DNA of 64,000 nt from Mucilaginibacter dorajii (GTDB lineage: Bacteria > Bacteroidota > Bacteroidia > Sphingobacteriales > Sphingobacteriaceae), in the NCBI RefSeq assembly GCF_024808255.1, contig NZ_JANTYS010000001.1, positions 1-64,000 on the forward strand, read 5' to 3'. The notes beneath the pieces were generated by a model. It saw nothing but the letters and a program-made list of their open reading frames with translations, was not told the origin of the DNA and did no database searches. Position 1 is the stretch's first letter; each line of letters opens with the position of its first letter. Shown here piece by piece: positions 19,372 through 28,206 of the stretch. The position numbers and the translations under genes are program-made.

Positions 19372-20595
19372 TTACCAATGATAGGCCAATGAAACTCCCG
19401 GGATATAAACATTGGTTTTAAATGTTCCCGATAATTGCGATTCAATATTGGTTTGAGTACGCTGCATCAAATGTTCGTATTCAAAAGATACATCTATATC
19501 AAGGTGTTTGGCCAATGTATAACCCAGTCCTAATGTGCCATATACGCGATTGGCATCCGGTGCTTCGGGGGTTACATAACCATCGGCAACTGCGGTACTG
19601 GCATAGCCGCCGCCAAAACGAAGCGCAAGGGTGCTTGTAGCTTTGTACTGCGCGCCGCCCCGTATACTAACTGCCTGTTGGTAATTCCTGGCAGAGTGCG
19701 TATCCTGTAACGCGGCAGTATTGGTTTTATAATCAAATGATAATGTTTTATAAACATCCCAGTTAACCAGGTTGGCATCAAGGGCCAGTATCCACTTACT
19801 GCTGGGGTAAAACCCAAAGCCTATTGAATTGGTGGCCGGTAATGGAATGGTTGAGGTAAAAGTATTAGGCTGCGGAAAACTGCTTTGTAGTGATGCCGGT
19901 ACGCTGAAAATGGCATTGCCGCCAGCGATGGTTGTATTTACTTTCGACCGGTGCGTGATACCTATAGTTACACCCGATTCTGTTTTAATGTAAATGCCTG
20001 CATTCCATCCGTAACCTTTACCACTGCCTTTTAATTCGGCCTGGCCGGGATCGCCGGCGCTGTTGGCTACCGGTATTGCCCGGGTTAAATCAACACTCCC
20101 GTGGTTGTAAACAAAACCGCCCCCGATGCTCAGGAAACTGGCCAGTTTAATACTTAATGTAGGCTGAAAATAAATGGCTTTTAAATTAAGGCTTTCTAAC
20201 ACGTATTTGCCCTGCCAGGTGTTGCCCCAGTCTGTTAAACCGCCAAAAGGTGTATAAACACCAAGACCGAACTTCCAGAAAGATGATTTTGGTCCCCATA
20301 CCCCATAAAATTCAAATGGAGTAGCAACTTTGTTTGCAGTTCTGTTTTGTACCGATGTTCCCGCCGGGTTGAAATCAGATTTGAAAAATAATGGGCTTAT
20401 GCCACCTTGCAGATAGTTTTCGGGCAGCATAGCTACCGCGCCGGGGTTAAAAAATACAGATGCGCCATCCTGAAGGGTACCTACCCCGGTATGGCCCATC
20501 CCAATTTGCTTTTGTCCCTCCAGGTTTACCTGGAAACCCTGGGAAAAAGCCATCAGCGGCGCTATAAATAGCGCCAATAGTAAAACTTTTTTCAT
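19372..20595 (-). CDS. FadL/OMPP1/TodX-family outer-membrane transporter
   Basis: A 407-aa outer-membrane beta-barrel for hydrophobic compounds such as long-chain fatty acids. A signal peptide (about 1-18, ending AFSQ) is followed by the family N-terminus GFQVNLEGQKQIGMGHTGVG. ASVFFNPGAVAMLP and later NSIGFGFYPSSKW match the OMPP1 pattern. It heads a leftward operon with the SGNH lipoprotein. Its promoter region (20650-20730) is nearly the same as that of the acyl-CoA dehydrogenase gene at 22444, so uptake and degradation should be expressed together. Confidence 0.92.
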   Translation of the reverse strand: MKKVLLLALFIAPLMAFSQGFQVNLEGQKQIGMGHTGVGTLQDGASVFFNPGAVAMLPENYLQGGISPLFFKSDFNPAGTSVQNRTANKVATPFEFYGVWGPKSSFWKFGLGVYTPFGGLTDWGNTWQGKYVLESLNLKAIYFQPTLSIKLASFLSIGGGFVYNHGSVDLTRAIPVANSAGDPGQAELKGSGKGYGWNAGIYIKTESGVTIGITHRSKVNTTIAGGNAIFSVPASLQSSFPQPNTFTSTIPLPATNSIGFGFYPSSKWILALDANLVNWDVYKTLSFDYKTNTAALQDTHSARNYQQAVSIRGGAQYKATSTLALRFGGGYASTAVADGYVTPEAPDANRVYGTLGLGYTLAKHLDIDVSFEYEHLMQRTQTNIESQLSGTFKTNVYIPGVSLAYHW

Positions 20596-20649
20596 AAGAA
20601 TATAATTGGTTCATAACAGGCAATTGTATGAGGAATACAGCTTGCAACT

Positions 20650-20730
20650 ATCAGGAATAAAATTAGTGCGGATTAAAAAGAAAAAAAGGGCTATAATGCG
20701 GAGATATTAGTCAAAAAGTCGGTTGATTGG
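20650..20730 (-). promoter_or_regulatory. Promoter/operator block of the fadL-like operon, shared with 22197-22278
   Basis: Read leftward, 20730 to 20695 is identical over 36 bp to 22197-22232. Similarity continues through AGnCCTTTnTTT and TAATTTTAyTCCTGAT to 20650. The block has the same orientation to its gene in both places. The identical core includes CCGACTTTTTGACTAATAT. It is the likely target of the AraC regulator encoded between the two copies. Confidence 0.75.
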
Positions 20731-20908
20731 TTGATTATGTTGAGTGAGTTGGATTAGGTTGGTCGGATAACGTTTTAATATAATATCTGCGATGAAAATC
20801 TAACTAAAGCCTTTGTCTTTTTAGATAAGGGAAATTGCTTTTAAAGATTTGCGTAGTAAAAGGTAGCTCCTATGGAGCAAAAAAACATAAATTACTTGTT
20901 CTACAAAT

Positions 20909-20971
20909 AGGTAGCCGCTATGCGGCATCGAATATTTAATAAGACGAAGGAATGCCGCATAGCGGCTACCT
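20909..20971. repeat. Dispersed palindromic repeat (GTAGCCGCTATGCGGC type)
   Basis: A perfect 20-bp inverted repeat, 20909-20928 against 20952-20971, with a 23-nt loop. A degenerate version of the same motif (GTAGCTCCTATGGAGC) lies about 45 bp upstream. No coding content. Confidence 0.65.
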
Positions 20972-21081
20972 GTTATGCACATTGAAAGATGTTACTTTAT
21001 GCAGAAATGTTAAACGCGATTTCCCTGCTTTTTAGATGTTTTTTTGTTGAATACGTTAAATAATTTATATATTGAAAATGT

Positions 21082-21969
21082 ATGAATAATAAGATTGGAC
21101 AGTTAAGCCTATCAAAATTTGCACATCTTTATGCCGATAAGCTGGCCGGTGCTGATTTTTTTGTTGTTGATGAAAAACAGTTGCTGAGTTTAAGCGAATA
21201 TCCCTATCGCTCTGATGGTTATATTATAGGTATTTGTACACGGGGCACTGCCAAGGTAGAAGCCAATTTGCAGATTTACGATGCCAGGCCCGATGCCATG
21301 CTGCTGGCAACTCCCTTTCACGTTTTAAGGATCTATAACAGCAGCCCCGATTTTTTATGCCGCTTTGTTGTTTTTAGTAAAGCTTTTTTAACAGAAAATA
21401 GTGTTAACAGTCATTTCCTGGAATCATTCAGCTATTTCAAAAGCGCGTCTATCCCCGTAATTTATCCGGATAACGCGGATGCCAGGATGATATTGGAAAT
21501 TTATTTATTGATACAGAAGAAACTGGAGCGTGAAGGGCATCCCTACGATGTTGAAATATCCAGGAGCATTTTAACAACCCTGCTTTATGAAATACAGGCC
21601 ATTTACGAAAAACAACATACCATTATAAAAGGTAAACAAACCCGTAAACAGGAATTGAATGTACTTTTCCAGGACCAGGTTTTTCATCATTATAAAGAAC
21701 ACCGTAACGTGCAGTATTATGCCGACGCGCTTTGTGTATCGCCCAAGCACCTCACAGAAACCGTTAAGGACGTTACCGGAAGAACAGCAGGGGAGTGGAT
21801 AGATGATGCCGTGATATTGGAAGCCAAAGTATTATTGAGAAATCACGACATCAGCATAGCCCGTGTAGCCGAAGACATACATTTCCCCGATCAATCGTCG
21901 TTCGGCAAGTATTTTAAGAAACAAACCGGCATGTCGCCGTCAGATTACAGGGCGGTATCGGCTCGTTAG
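21082..21969 (+). CDS. AraC-family transcriptional regulator
   Basis: A 295-aa DNA-binding regulator. The N-terminal half (about 1-170) is a cupin-like ligand or dimerisation region. The C-terminal 100 residues hold the two AraC helix-turn-helix motifs (YYADALCVSPKHLTETVK and IARVAEDIHFPDQSSFGKYF), then the closing TGMSPSDYR. The gene lies between the fadL-like operon and the acyl-CoA dehydrogenase operon, each headed by the same promoter block. It is therefore the prime candidate to control both; the inducer may be a fatty acid or its CoA ester (inference). Confidence 0.92.
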   Translation: MNNKIGQLSLSKFAHLYADKLAGADFFVVDEKQLLSLSEYPYRSDGYIIGICTRGTAKVEANLQIYDARPDAMLLATPFHVLRIYNSSPDFLCRFVVFSKAFLTENSVNSHFLESFSYFKSASIPVIYPDNADARMILEIYLLIQKKLEREGHPYDVEISRSILTTLLYEIQAIYEKQHTIIKGKQTRKQELNVLFQDQVFHHYKEHRNVQYYADALCVSPKHLTETVKDVTGRTAGEWIDDAVILEAKVLLRNHDISIARVAEDIHFPDQSSFGKYFKKQTGMSPSDYRAVSAR

Positions 21970-21978
21970 GTACCGCAT

Positions 21979-22188
21979 ACTTACATCGTTTTAAACCTAC
22001 ACTCTAAACAAAACGGTGTCATTTCGAACGAACCGGGGTGGTTTTATGCGCCGGGGGGGTGAGGAGAAATCTTATAGAAACGGACGTTCGGCCATGCCAA
22101 TCGTATAAGATTTCTCCTCGCCCCCCGCTTTCCCCAGCGCCTGCTCGTTCGAAATGACATTTTTCTTTAATAAAAAAGATGTGGGTAC
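21979..22188. mobile_element. Palindromic MITE-like element, GTCATTTCGAA family, copy 1
   Basis: An element with inner arms GTCATTTCGAACGA (from 22018) and TCGTTCGAAATGAC (to 22161) around a core containing GAGGAGAAATCTTATA and its complement. The outer arms (TAAACAAAAC on the left, AAAGATGTGGGTAC on the right) match the inverted copy at 24325-24533. It starts about 10 bp after the araC stop and ends 9 bp before the shared promoter block. Edges are approximate. Confidence 0.65.
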
Positions 22189-22196
22189 AATCTAAC

Positions 22197-22278
22197 CCAA
22201 TCAACCGACTTTTTGACTAATATCTCCGCATTGCAGACCTTTCTTTGCTTTAACAAGCCCATTAATTTTACTCCTGAT
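22197..22278 (+). promoter_or_regulatory. Promoter/operator block of the acyl-CoA dehydrogenase operon
   Basis: Counterpart of 20650-20730, with 36 identical bases followed by about 46 similar ones. TTTTTGAC at 22210-22217 could supply a -33 TTTG, and TTTCTTTG at 22240-22247 resembles the -7 box, but the spacing of 24 is longer than usual. That would fit a promoter that needs an activator. Confidence 0.7.
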
Positions 22279-22443
22279 TATAAAACCAATAGCTGCCACA
22301 AAAAACGGTGTCCTTGCTAACCGGGGAAACCTGTGCAGTATGAAAAAACAATACAACTAAGTAAAATTGGTTCCGTCTATCGTGAATGATATGGTGACAC
22401 CAATTTTTGAAAAGGAAAACAGATAAAATTAAATAGTCATTTT

Positions 22444-24240
22444 ATGAATGCCACTGAACCAATGAAAGCTATAAAAGGCGGGGAGTTTTTGATCAGGGAA
22501 ACTGCTGCAGATAGCATTTTTATTCCCGAAGAATGGAATGAAGAGCAATTGATGATAGCCGAAACATGTACCAACTTTTTGGCACAACAGGTAACACCAA
22601 ACCTGCAACGTATTGACGAACAGGAGGAGGGGCTAATGCGTCATTTAATGGACGAGGCCGGCGCGCTTGGCTTATTAGGCATATCCGTACCCGAAGAATA
22701 CGGCGGTTTTGGCAAAGATTTTAAAACATCTATGCTGGTTACCGAAAAGCTTGGGGCCGGGCATTCCTTTTCTGTCGCGTTTTCGGCACATACGGGCATC
22801 GGCACCATGCCCATATTATATTATGGTAATGAAGCGCAAAAACAAAAGTATGTGCCTAAACTGGCAAGCGGGGAGTGGAAAGGTGCTTATTGCCTTACAG
22901 AACCCTCTGCAGGCTCAGATGCCAATTCGGGTAAAACCCGGGCAAAGCTTTCTGCCGATGGTAAGCATTACCTTATCACCGGACAGAAAATGTGGATCAC
23001 CAACGCGGGCTTCGCCGATATATTTACCGTTTTTGCCAAAATAGATGATGATGAAAACTTGAGCGCTTTTATTGTCGAAAAAGATTTTGAAGGACTTTCG
23101 CTAAATACCGAAGAACATAAAATGGGTATTAAAGGTAGCTCGACCCGCCAGGTGTTTTTTAACGATTGCAAGGTGCCGGTAGAAAACCTGCTTTCTGATA
23201 GGCAGAACGGATTTAAAATAGCGGTTAATATCTTAAATCTTGGTCGTATAAAATTGGGCGGCGGCACTGTTGGGGCAAGCAAGGATGTGATTACGGCTTC
23301 GGTGCGCTATGCCAATGAGCGTGAGCAATTTGGCCGTTCCATTTCAAAATACGGGGCTATAAGATATAAACTGGCCCAACAGGCTATCCGTACCTATGCT
23401 TCAGAATCGGCAGTGTACCGGGCCTGCCAGAACATGGAAGAGGCTACAGAAATGTTGATTTCATCGGGCCTGGATGAAACAAAAGCCAAATTAAAAGGAA
23501 CGGAGCAATACGCCATAGAAGCGGCCATTCTTAAAGTTCATGCATCAGAAGTGTTAGATTATGTAACCGATGAAGGCGTACAGATTTACGGTGGCATGGG
23601 CTACAGTGCTGAAGCACCGATGGATAGGGCTTACCGCGATTCCCGGATCAACAGGATCTTTGAAGGTACCAATGAAATTAACCGGCTGTTAACGGTTGAT
23701 ATGATGCTTAAACGCGCCATGAAAGGTGAGCTTGACCTGATGGGCCCTGCCCAAAAAGTAGCCGGCGAGCTGGTAAGCATCCCAGACTTTGGGGCAGATA
23801 GTGACGATAGCTTATTCGCCAAAGAAAAGAAATACATCGCCAACTTTAAAAAAGCCATCTTGATGGTTGCGGGCGCGGCAGTTCAAAAGTTAATGGCTCA
23901 ATTGAGCAAGGAGCAGGAAGTACTGATGAATCTGGCCGATATGCTGATAGAGCTTTACGTGAGCGAATCCCTTCAATTGCGGGTAGAAAAACTGGTAGGC
24001 TTAAGAGGGGAGGATGCCTGTAAAGAACAGTTGGATATCATGCGTGTTTATATCAACGACGCGGCAGAGCACCTGGCAAAATCTGGCAGGGAGGCATTAA
24101 ACTCATTTGCCGAAGGCGACGAACGCAGGATGATGCTGATGGGCCTAAAACGCTTCACCAAAACCGAAGATTTTAATACAACCCAGGCACGCAGAAACAT
24201 CGCCGCCAGGCTTATCGCCGAAAATAAATACTGTTTTTAA
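22444..24240 (+). CDS. fadE: Acyl-CoA dehydrogenase (FadE-type, about 600 aa)
   Basis: The flavoenzyme of the first beta-oxidation step, oxidising acyl-CoA to trans-2-enoyl-CoA and passing electrons to ETF. The 598-aa length matches the long VLCAD/B. subtilis FadE form, with a helical extension after the roughly 400-residue core. The core has N-terminal helices, the strand domain (YCLTEPSAGSDANS; WITNAG), and a C-terminal helical domain with the base in FEGTNEINR near residue 407. It heads the operon whose next genes are the two ETF subunits, after a 380-bp gap occupied by a MITE. Confidence 0.95.
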   Translation: MNATEPMKAIKGGEFLIRETAADSIFIPEEWNEEQLMIAETCTNFLAQQVTPNLQRIDEQEEGLMRHLMDEAGALGLLGISVPEEYGGFGKDFKTSMLVTEKLGAGHSFSVAFSAHTGIGTMPILYYGNEAQKQKYVPKLASGEWKGAYCLTEPSAGSDANSGKTRAKLSADGKHYLITGQKMWITNAGFADIFTVFAKIDDDENLSAFIVEKDFEGLSLNTEEHKMGIKGSSTRQVFFNDCKVPVENLLSDRQNGFKIAVNILNLGRIKLGGGTVGASKDVITASVRYANEREQFGRSISKYGAIRYKLAQQAIRTYASESAVYRACQNMEEATEMLISSGLDETKAKLKGTEQYAIEAAILKVHASEVLDYVTDEGVQIYGGMGYSAEAPMDRAYRDSRINRIFEGTNEINRLLTVDMMLKRAMKGELDLMGPAQKVAGELVSIPDFGADSDDSLFAKEKKYIANFKKAILMVAGAAVQKLMAQLSKEQEVLMNLADMLIELYVSESLQLRVEKLVGLRGEDACKEQLDIMRVYINDAAEHLAKSGREALNSFAEGDERRMMLMGLKRFTKTEDFNTTQARRNIAARLIAENKYCF

Positions 24241-24620
24241 AGTTACGGGGTAGGAGAGGAAAATGTGTTTATTGAACCTTGAGTGTTTAAAAGATTTTTA
24301 TTCCCTCCCAACGGGCTACTGTGTGTACACATCTTTCTAAAAAAAGAAAAATGTCATTTCGATAGAGCGAAGGAGGGCATGTGCGGGGCGCGAAAGAGAA
24401 ATCTTATACAACTCGCAAAGCCGAATGTCCGTTTGTACAAGATTTCTCCTCACCCCCAGCGCGCGCATGCCCCGCTGGTTCGTTCGAAATGACATCAGTT
24501 TTGTTTAGTGATACGATTTCAAAAGATGTGTACCACGGTAGCTTCGGGAAAGGAATCGCACATCCTGTACTCTTAACCTTTTAAGTTTATTACATCAACC
24601 TAAAAAACAAAAATCTGATA
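24241..24620. other. Gap between fadE and etfB
   Basis: Mostly the second GTCATTTCGAA-family element (24325-24533). The remaining 90 bp before etfB carry no clear promoter. Read-through from fadE is the simplest expression model. Confidence 0.5.
24325..24533. mobile_element. Palindromic MITE-like element, GTCATTTCGAA family, copy 2
   Basis: Terminal inverted repeats GTACACATCTTT (24325-24336) and AAAGATGTGTAC (24522-24533) enclose TGTCATTTCGA and TCGAAATGACA arms and a core with AAGAGAAATCTTATAC ... GTACAAGATTTCTCCTC. It is inverted relative to 21979-22188, so the pair brackets fadE. No target duplication is obvious. Confidence 0.7.
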
Positions 24621-25364
24621 ATGAAAATATTAGTGTGTATAAGCCAGGTGCCGGATACCAGTACTAAAATTGTATTAAAGAATAACAATACCTCGGTTAG
24701 CAGCGATGGCGTTACCTATGTGCTTAACCCGTACGATGAATGGTATGCCTTGATCAGGGCCATCGAATTAAAAGAAAGCGGTATAGCTACCGAAATTCAC
24801 CTTATAACTGTAGGTAAAGCAGATGTTGAGCCCGTGATGAGGAAAGCGCTGGCATTGGGTGGCGATGAAGCCATTCGCATTGACGCTGAGAGTAGTGATG
24901 CTTATGAAACCGCCGGTTATATAGCAGCATACGCCGCGCAGGTAGGATACGATCTTATTTTATGCGGTAAGGAATCTATAGATTACAATAATGGCACTAC
25001 CGGAACTATGCTGGCCGGTTTGCTGGATATGGATTACATTGGTTTTGCAACCGATATTCAGATTGAATCAGGCGCAGCCTTGGTAAAGCGTGAAATAGAG
25101 GGTGGCGAAGAAACGGATACCTGTAATTTACCTTTGGTTATATCCTGTCAAAAAGGCGTCGCCGAGGCGCGTATACCCAATATGCGTGGCATTATGGCCG
25201 CCCGCACACGGCCTTTAAAGGTAATTGTGCCATCTAAAATAACAGCGGTAACAGAAATATTAACCTATGAATTACCTCCTGCCAAGGCCGGCATAAAACT
25301 GGTAAGTCCGGATGATATGGACGGGTTGGTGGCGTTGTTACATACCGAGGCGCGGGTTATTTAA
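24621..25364 (+). CDS. etfB: Electron transfer flavoprotein beta subunit
   Basis: A 247-aa ETF beta subunit (MKILVCISQVPDTSTKIV start). It binds AMP in the beta chain and pairs with EtfA to accept electrons from the acyl-CoA dehydrogenase. LILCGKESIDYNNGTTG and the beta signature VKREIEGGEET ... LPLVISCQKG ... ARIPNMRGIMAARTRPL are present. etfA follows after about 53 bp. Confidence 0.95.
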   Translation: MKILVCISQVPDTSTKIVLKNNNTSVSSDGVTYVLNPYDEWYALIRAIELKESGIATEIHLITVGKADVEPVMRKALALGGDEAIRIDAESSDAYETAGYIAAYAAQVGYDLILCGKESIDYNNGTTGTMLAGLLDMDYIGFATDIQIESGAALVKREIEGGEETDTCNLPLVISCQKGVAEARIPNMRGIMAARTRPLKVIVPSKITAVTEILTYELPPAKAGIKLVSPDDMDGLVALLHTEARVI

Positions 25365-25417
25365 TATCAATTTTATTGTCTGTTGTATTTACAACGGCGT
25401 ATCCTAATAAAAAAAAT

Positions 25418-26395
25418 ATGTCTGTAATAGTATTGGTAGAACATACCGGGGGAGTTATAAAAAAGAAAAATTTCGAGGCTGTACAATATGCGTCGCAAAT
25501 AGCCAAAAAAGCAGGTACAACAGTAACAGCGCTTGTTTTAGGAACTGTTACCGAAACCGAAATGGAAGGCCTTGGTCAATATGGCGCGCAAAAAGTGTTA
25601 CACATTGCCGATGCCCGTTTGGATGAGTTTCATGCAAGAGCGTATTCGAGTGCATTGGTAGCGGCGGCCGAAAAAGAAACCGCCAAAATAATTGTAACAC
25701 TTCATGACATTGGCGGGCGAATGGTTGCCCCACGCGTGGCTGTACAATTAAAAGCAGGTTTGGTGGCTGGCGCGCTTTCGTATCCCGATACCGAAAAAGG
25801 ATTTGTAATTAAAAAAGCAGTCTTTTCGGGTAAAGCGTTCGCTTATGTGAATATTTTAAGCGATACAAAGGTAATTATGCTGATGCCTAATACTTTCCCC
25901 GCAACAAAACAGGAGGGTAAGGCTGTTGTAGAACGGCTGGATATAAGCTTTAGTGAAAAGGATTTTGTGGTAAAAGTTAAATCGGTAAATAAAGTAACGG
26001 GCGAGGTATCGCTTGCCGATGCAGAACTGGTGGTGTCTGGTGGTCGGGGGATGAAAGGCCCGGAAAACTGGGGCATATTAGAAGACCTGGCAAAAGAGTT
26101 AGGTGCTGCCACAGCTTGCTCGCGCCCTGTGGCCGATTCACATTGGCGGCCACATCATGAGCATGTAGGCCAAACAGGTGGTACCGTGCGCCCCAATTTG
26201 TATATAGCCGTAGGCATATCGGGGGCCATACAGCACCTCGCAGGTGTTAACGGTTCAAAAACGATAGTAGTGATTAACAAAGACCCCGAAGCTCCATTTT
26301 TTAAAGCTGCCAATTATGGCGTTGTTGGCGATGCGATGGAGGTTTTACCAAGGCTAACCGCGGCAGTCAGGAAATTTAAAGAACAGCATAAATAA
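25418..26395 (+). CDS. etfA: Electron transfer flavoprotein alpha subunit
   Basis: A 325-aa ETF alpha subunit. The C-terminal FAD-binding domain is clear: [12 protein letters not shown], then [38 protein letters not shown] and [12 protein letters not shown]. The ATG at 25418 ([12 protein letters not shown]) is preferred because it matches the usual EtfA N-terminus; the open frame upstream would need a TTG at 25376. A MITE target duplication starts directly after the stop codon. Confidence 0.95.
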   Translation: MSVIVLVEHTGGVIKKKNFEAVQYASQIAKKAGTTVTALVLGTVTETEMEGLGQYGAQKVLHIADARLDEFHARAYSSALVAAAEKETAKIIVTLHDIGGRMVAPRVAVQLKAGLVAGALSYPDTEKGFVIKKAVFSGKAFAYVNILSDTKVIMLMPNTFPATKQEGKAVVERLDISFSEKDFVVKVKSVNKVTGEVSLADAELVVSGGRGMKGPENWGILEDLAKELGAATACSRPVADSHWRPHHEHVGQTGGTVRPNLYIAVGISGAIQHLAGVNGSKTIVVINKDPEAPFFKAANYGVVGDAMEVLPRLTAAVRKFKEQHK

Positions 26396-26735
26396 TAAAT
26401 GCCTGTTTAAAAATAAATAAAAATATAGCCATTGCGAGTTATAAAACCTGCGGACTGTGAAGGAGATGATGACGTAAACCGGGCGCAGACGACTCACCCC
26501 GACGAGGCTCCGCCCGTCGGCCCTCTCTCCAACTTCGTTGCAAAGAGGGCAAAAAACTTTTAAACCCTCTTTACGGCGCAGCCGGAGAGAGGGTGGTCCA
26601 GCGAAGCGTAGACCGGGTGAGTCGCAGCCAGCGTTCATGCGAATGTTTCAGCTTTGTACTTCACAATTGACGGGTGTATACGCCCTCAATGGAGGGTAGG
26701 AAATTATTACCGAATAAAAATTAAACAGGGTCTAA
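26396..26735. mobile_element. MITE with GCCTGTTT ends and TAA target duplication
   Basis: A 334-bp element (26399-26732) related to 7868-8203. It starts ATGCCTGTTTAAA, ends TTAAACAGGGTC, and is flanked by TAA on both sides (26396-26398, 26733-26735). The core shares the GACTCACCCCGACGAGGC and GTAGACCGGGTGAGTC dyad of the 8-kb copy. It fills the gap between etfA and the thioesterase gene, leaving only a few bases of original sequence on each side. Confidence 0.85.
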
Positions 26736-26744
26736 ATCAGCATT

Positions 26745-27188
26745 ATGGATTTTTTTTATGAAGGGCAGGTACTCTGGTCGCAGATCGACTCGAACCAACA
26801 CATGAGGCACTCGGCTTATGCCGATTTTGCTGCACAGGCGCGCATCACCATGCTGGAAAGCCTGGGTTTAAAATTACCCACGCTTTATCAGTACAAAATA
26901 GGCCCTGTATTATTCAGGGAAGAACTGATTTACCTGCGCGAGATAGGTATGAATGAAACCATAAAGATAACCTGCGAACTCATCAAAGCCCGGCGCGACG
27001 GTTCCCGCTGGGCCATAAGGCATGAGTTGTACCGTGGCGATGGGGTTAAAGCCGCAATTATAAACGCAGAAGGATCCTGGATAGATATGGAAAAACGCAA
27101 ACTGGCCATATTACCAATAGAATTGAGTCAGATGTTTATGAATGCACCCAGGAGCAGCGATTATCTGGAAGAGGGCGATCCTGCCTGA
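26745..27188 (+). CDS. Acyl-CoA thioesterase, 4HBT/hotdog family
   Basis: A 147-aa hotdog-fold thioesterase. The active-site loop reads WSQIDSNQHMRHSAYADF, with an Asp and helix start like 4-hydroxybenzoyl-CoA thioesterase and YbgC relatives. Within a beta-oxidation operon it could release CoA from stalled acyl-CoA intermediates (inference). The frame ends 16 bp before the ACBP start codon. Confidence 0.85.
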   Translation: MDFFYEGQVLWSQIDSNQHMRHSAYADFAAQARITMLESLGLKLPTLYQYKIGPVLFREELIYLREIGMNETIKITCELIKARRDGSRWAIRHELYRGDGVKAAIINAEGSWIDMEKRKLAILPIELSQMFMNAPRSSDYLEEGDPA

Positions 27189-27204
27189 AATCAAAAGTTT
27201 AAAA

Positions 27205-27474
27205 ATGAGCGATTTAAAAGAAGCCTTTGAAAAAGCGGTTACGGATAGTAAATTACTATCATCAAAACCAGATAATGAAATATTACTGCGCCTTTACAGT
27301 TTATATAAACAGGGAACGGAAGGTGATATAAATACAGACAATCCTCCGGGTATGTTTGATTTTGTGGCCAAAGCAAAGTTTGATGCCTGGCTAAAATTGA
27401 AAGGCACAACTGCAGATAACGCTATGCAGCAATATATCGACCTTGTGAGGCAATTATCAAATAAAACCAGTTAA
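27205..27474 (+). CDS. Acyl-CoA-binding protein (ACBP)
   Basis: An 89-aa cytosolic carrier of medium and long-chain acyl-CoA esters, as in eukaryotes. The family pattern is intact: LRLYSLYKQGTEGDIN, then PPGMFDFVAKAKFDAWLKLKG. The ATG at 27205 gives the typical size; a longer frame from 27142 overlaps the thioesterase and adds nothing conserved. ACBP genes are uncommon in bacteria, and here one sits inside a fatty-acid oxidation operon. Confidence 0.92.
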   Translation: MSDLKEAFEKAVTDSKLLSSKPDNEILLRLYSLYKQGTEGDINTDNPPGMFDFVAKAKFDAWLKLKGTTADNAMQQYIDLVRQLSNKTS

Positions 27475-27726
27475 ATTTAATATCCGAAATATTGACAAAT
27501 GTTTCCGCCGTTTTAACCTTTGTAATACGCTGTATAAATAGATATTTGTTACTATAAACCACCCGGTAATTGCCGGGAATAAATTATAAACCATTTTATA
27601 ATTCTGCCTGTCCTGTTTTTAAAATGATACCTGCATGTGCCGGAAAATCGCTGTTGGGCGATTCTACAAAGCATTTGGACATTTCAAAAAAAGAAGAGGC
27701 TTTTTATAAAAATAATACCTAAAGCA

Positions 27727-28179
27727 ATGTTCGTATCCATAAAGCAATCCGCCCGTTTTGTATTGATATTGCTAACTGCAGTATCTGTAAGTGTATGTGC
27801 AAAAGCGCAAACTGATAAAATAGAGGGCTTGTGGTACAATGATGTAAAAAGCGCCAAAATATTGATCACCAAAGATGCCGATAACAAGTTTAACGGCAAG
27901 GTGGTATGGCTTAAAGAACCCTTAAAAAACGGCAAACCTAAAGTTGATGAATTGAATGTTGACGAAAAATTACGTTCGAGGCCCAGGTTAGGTCTGCCCG
28001 TATTAGCCGGTTTTGTGAAAGACGGCGATGATAAATACACCGGAGGAACAATTTACGATCCCAATAACGGCAAAACGTACTCCTGCAAAATAACCTACAA
28101 AGGTAAAACCCTTGATATACGCGGTTACATTGGCATTTCGCTTTTTGGGCGTACCACTACTTGGTCAAGGGCCGAATAA
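27727..28179 (+). CDS. Exported DUF2147 protein
   Basis: A 150-aa exported protein. A signal peptide (about 1-28, ending AKAQ) precedes a DUF2147 domain: IEGLWYNDVKSAKILI, then FNGKVVWLKEP and a conserved end YSCKITYKGKTLDIRGYIG, with a final FGRTTTWSR. The function of the family is not established. The ATG at 27727 begins the signal peptide. A 252-bp AT-rich gap separates it from ACBP, and FadN follows after 27 bp. Confidence 0.88.
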   Translation: MFVSIKQSARFVLILLTAVSVSVCAKAQTDKIEGLWYNDVKSAKILITKDADNKFNGKVVWLKEPLKNGKPKVDELNVDEKLRSRPRLGLPVLAGFVKDGDDKYTGGTIYDPNNGKTYSCKITYKGKTLDIRGYIGISLFGRTTTWSRAE

Positions 28180-28206
28180 GAAAATAATAATAAATAAGCT
28201 TTACTG

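Larger units (their letters stand above)
20596..21081. other. Intergenic region between fadL-like and araC-like genes
   Basis: It holds the fadL-side copy of the shared promoter block (20650-20730), then GGTTGATTGG/TTGATTATG repeats (20721-20740). A degenerate GGTAGCTCCTATGGAGC palindrome lies near 20862, followed by the 20-bp palindrome at 20909-20971. No small gene is seen. Confidence 0.6.

Noticed and set aside
25376..25417. TTG start for etfA
   Set aside because: The ATG at 25418 matches the usual EtfA N-terminus; the 14 extra residues do not.
27142..27204. Longer start of the ACBP gene overlapping the thioesterase
   Set aside because: ACBP proteins are about 85-90 aa and the ATG at 27205 gives exactly that.
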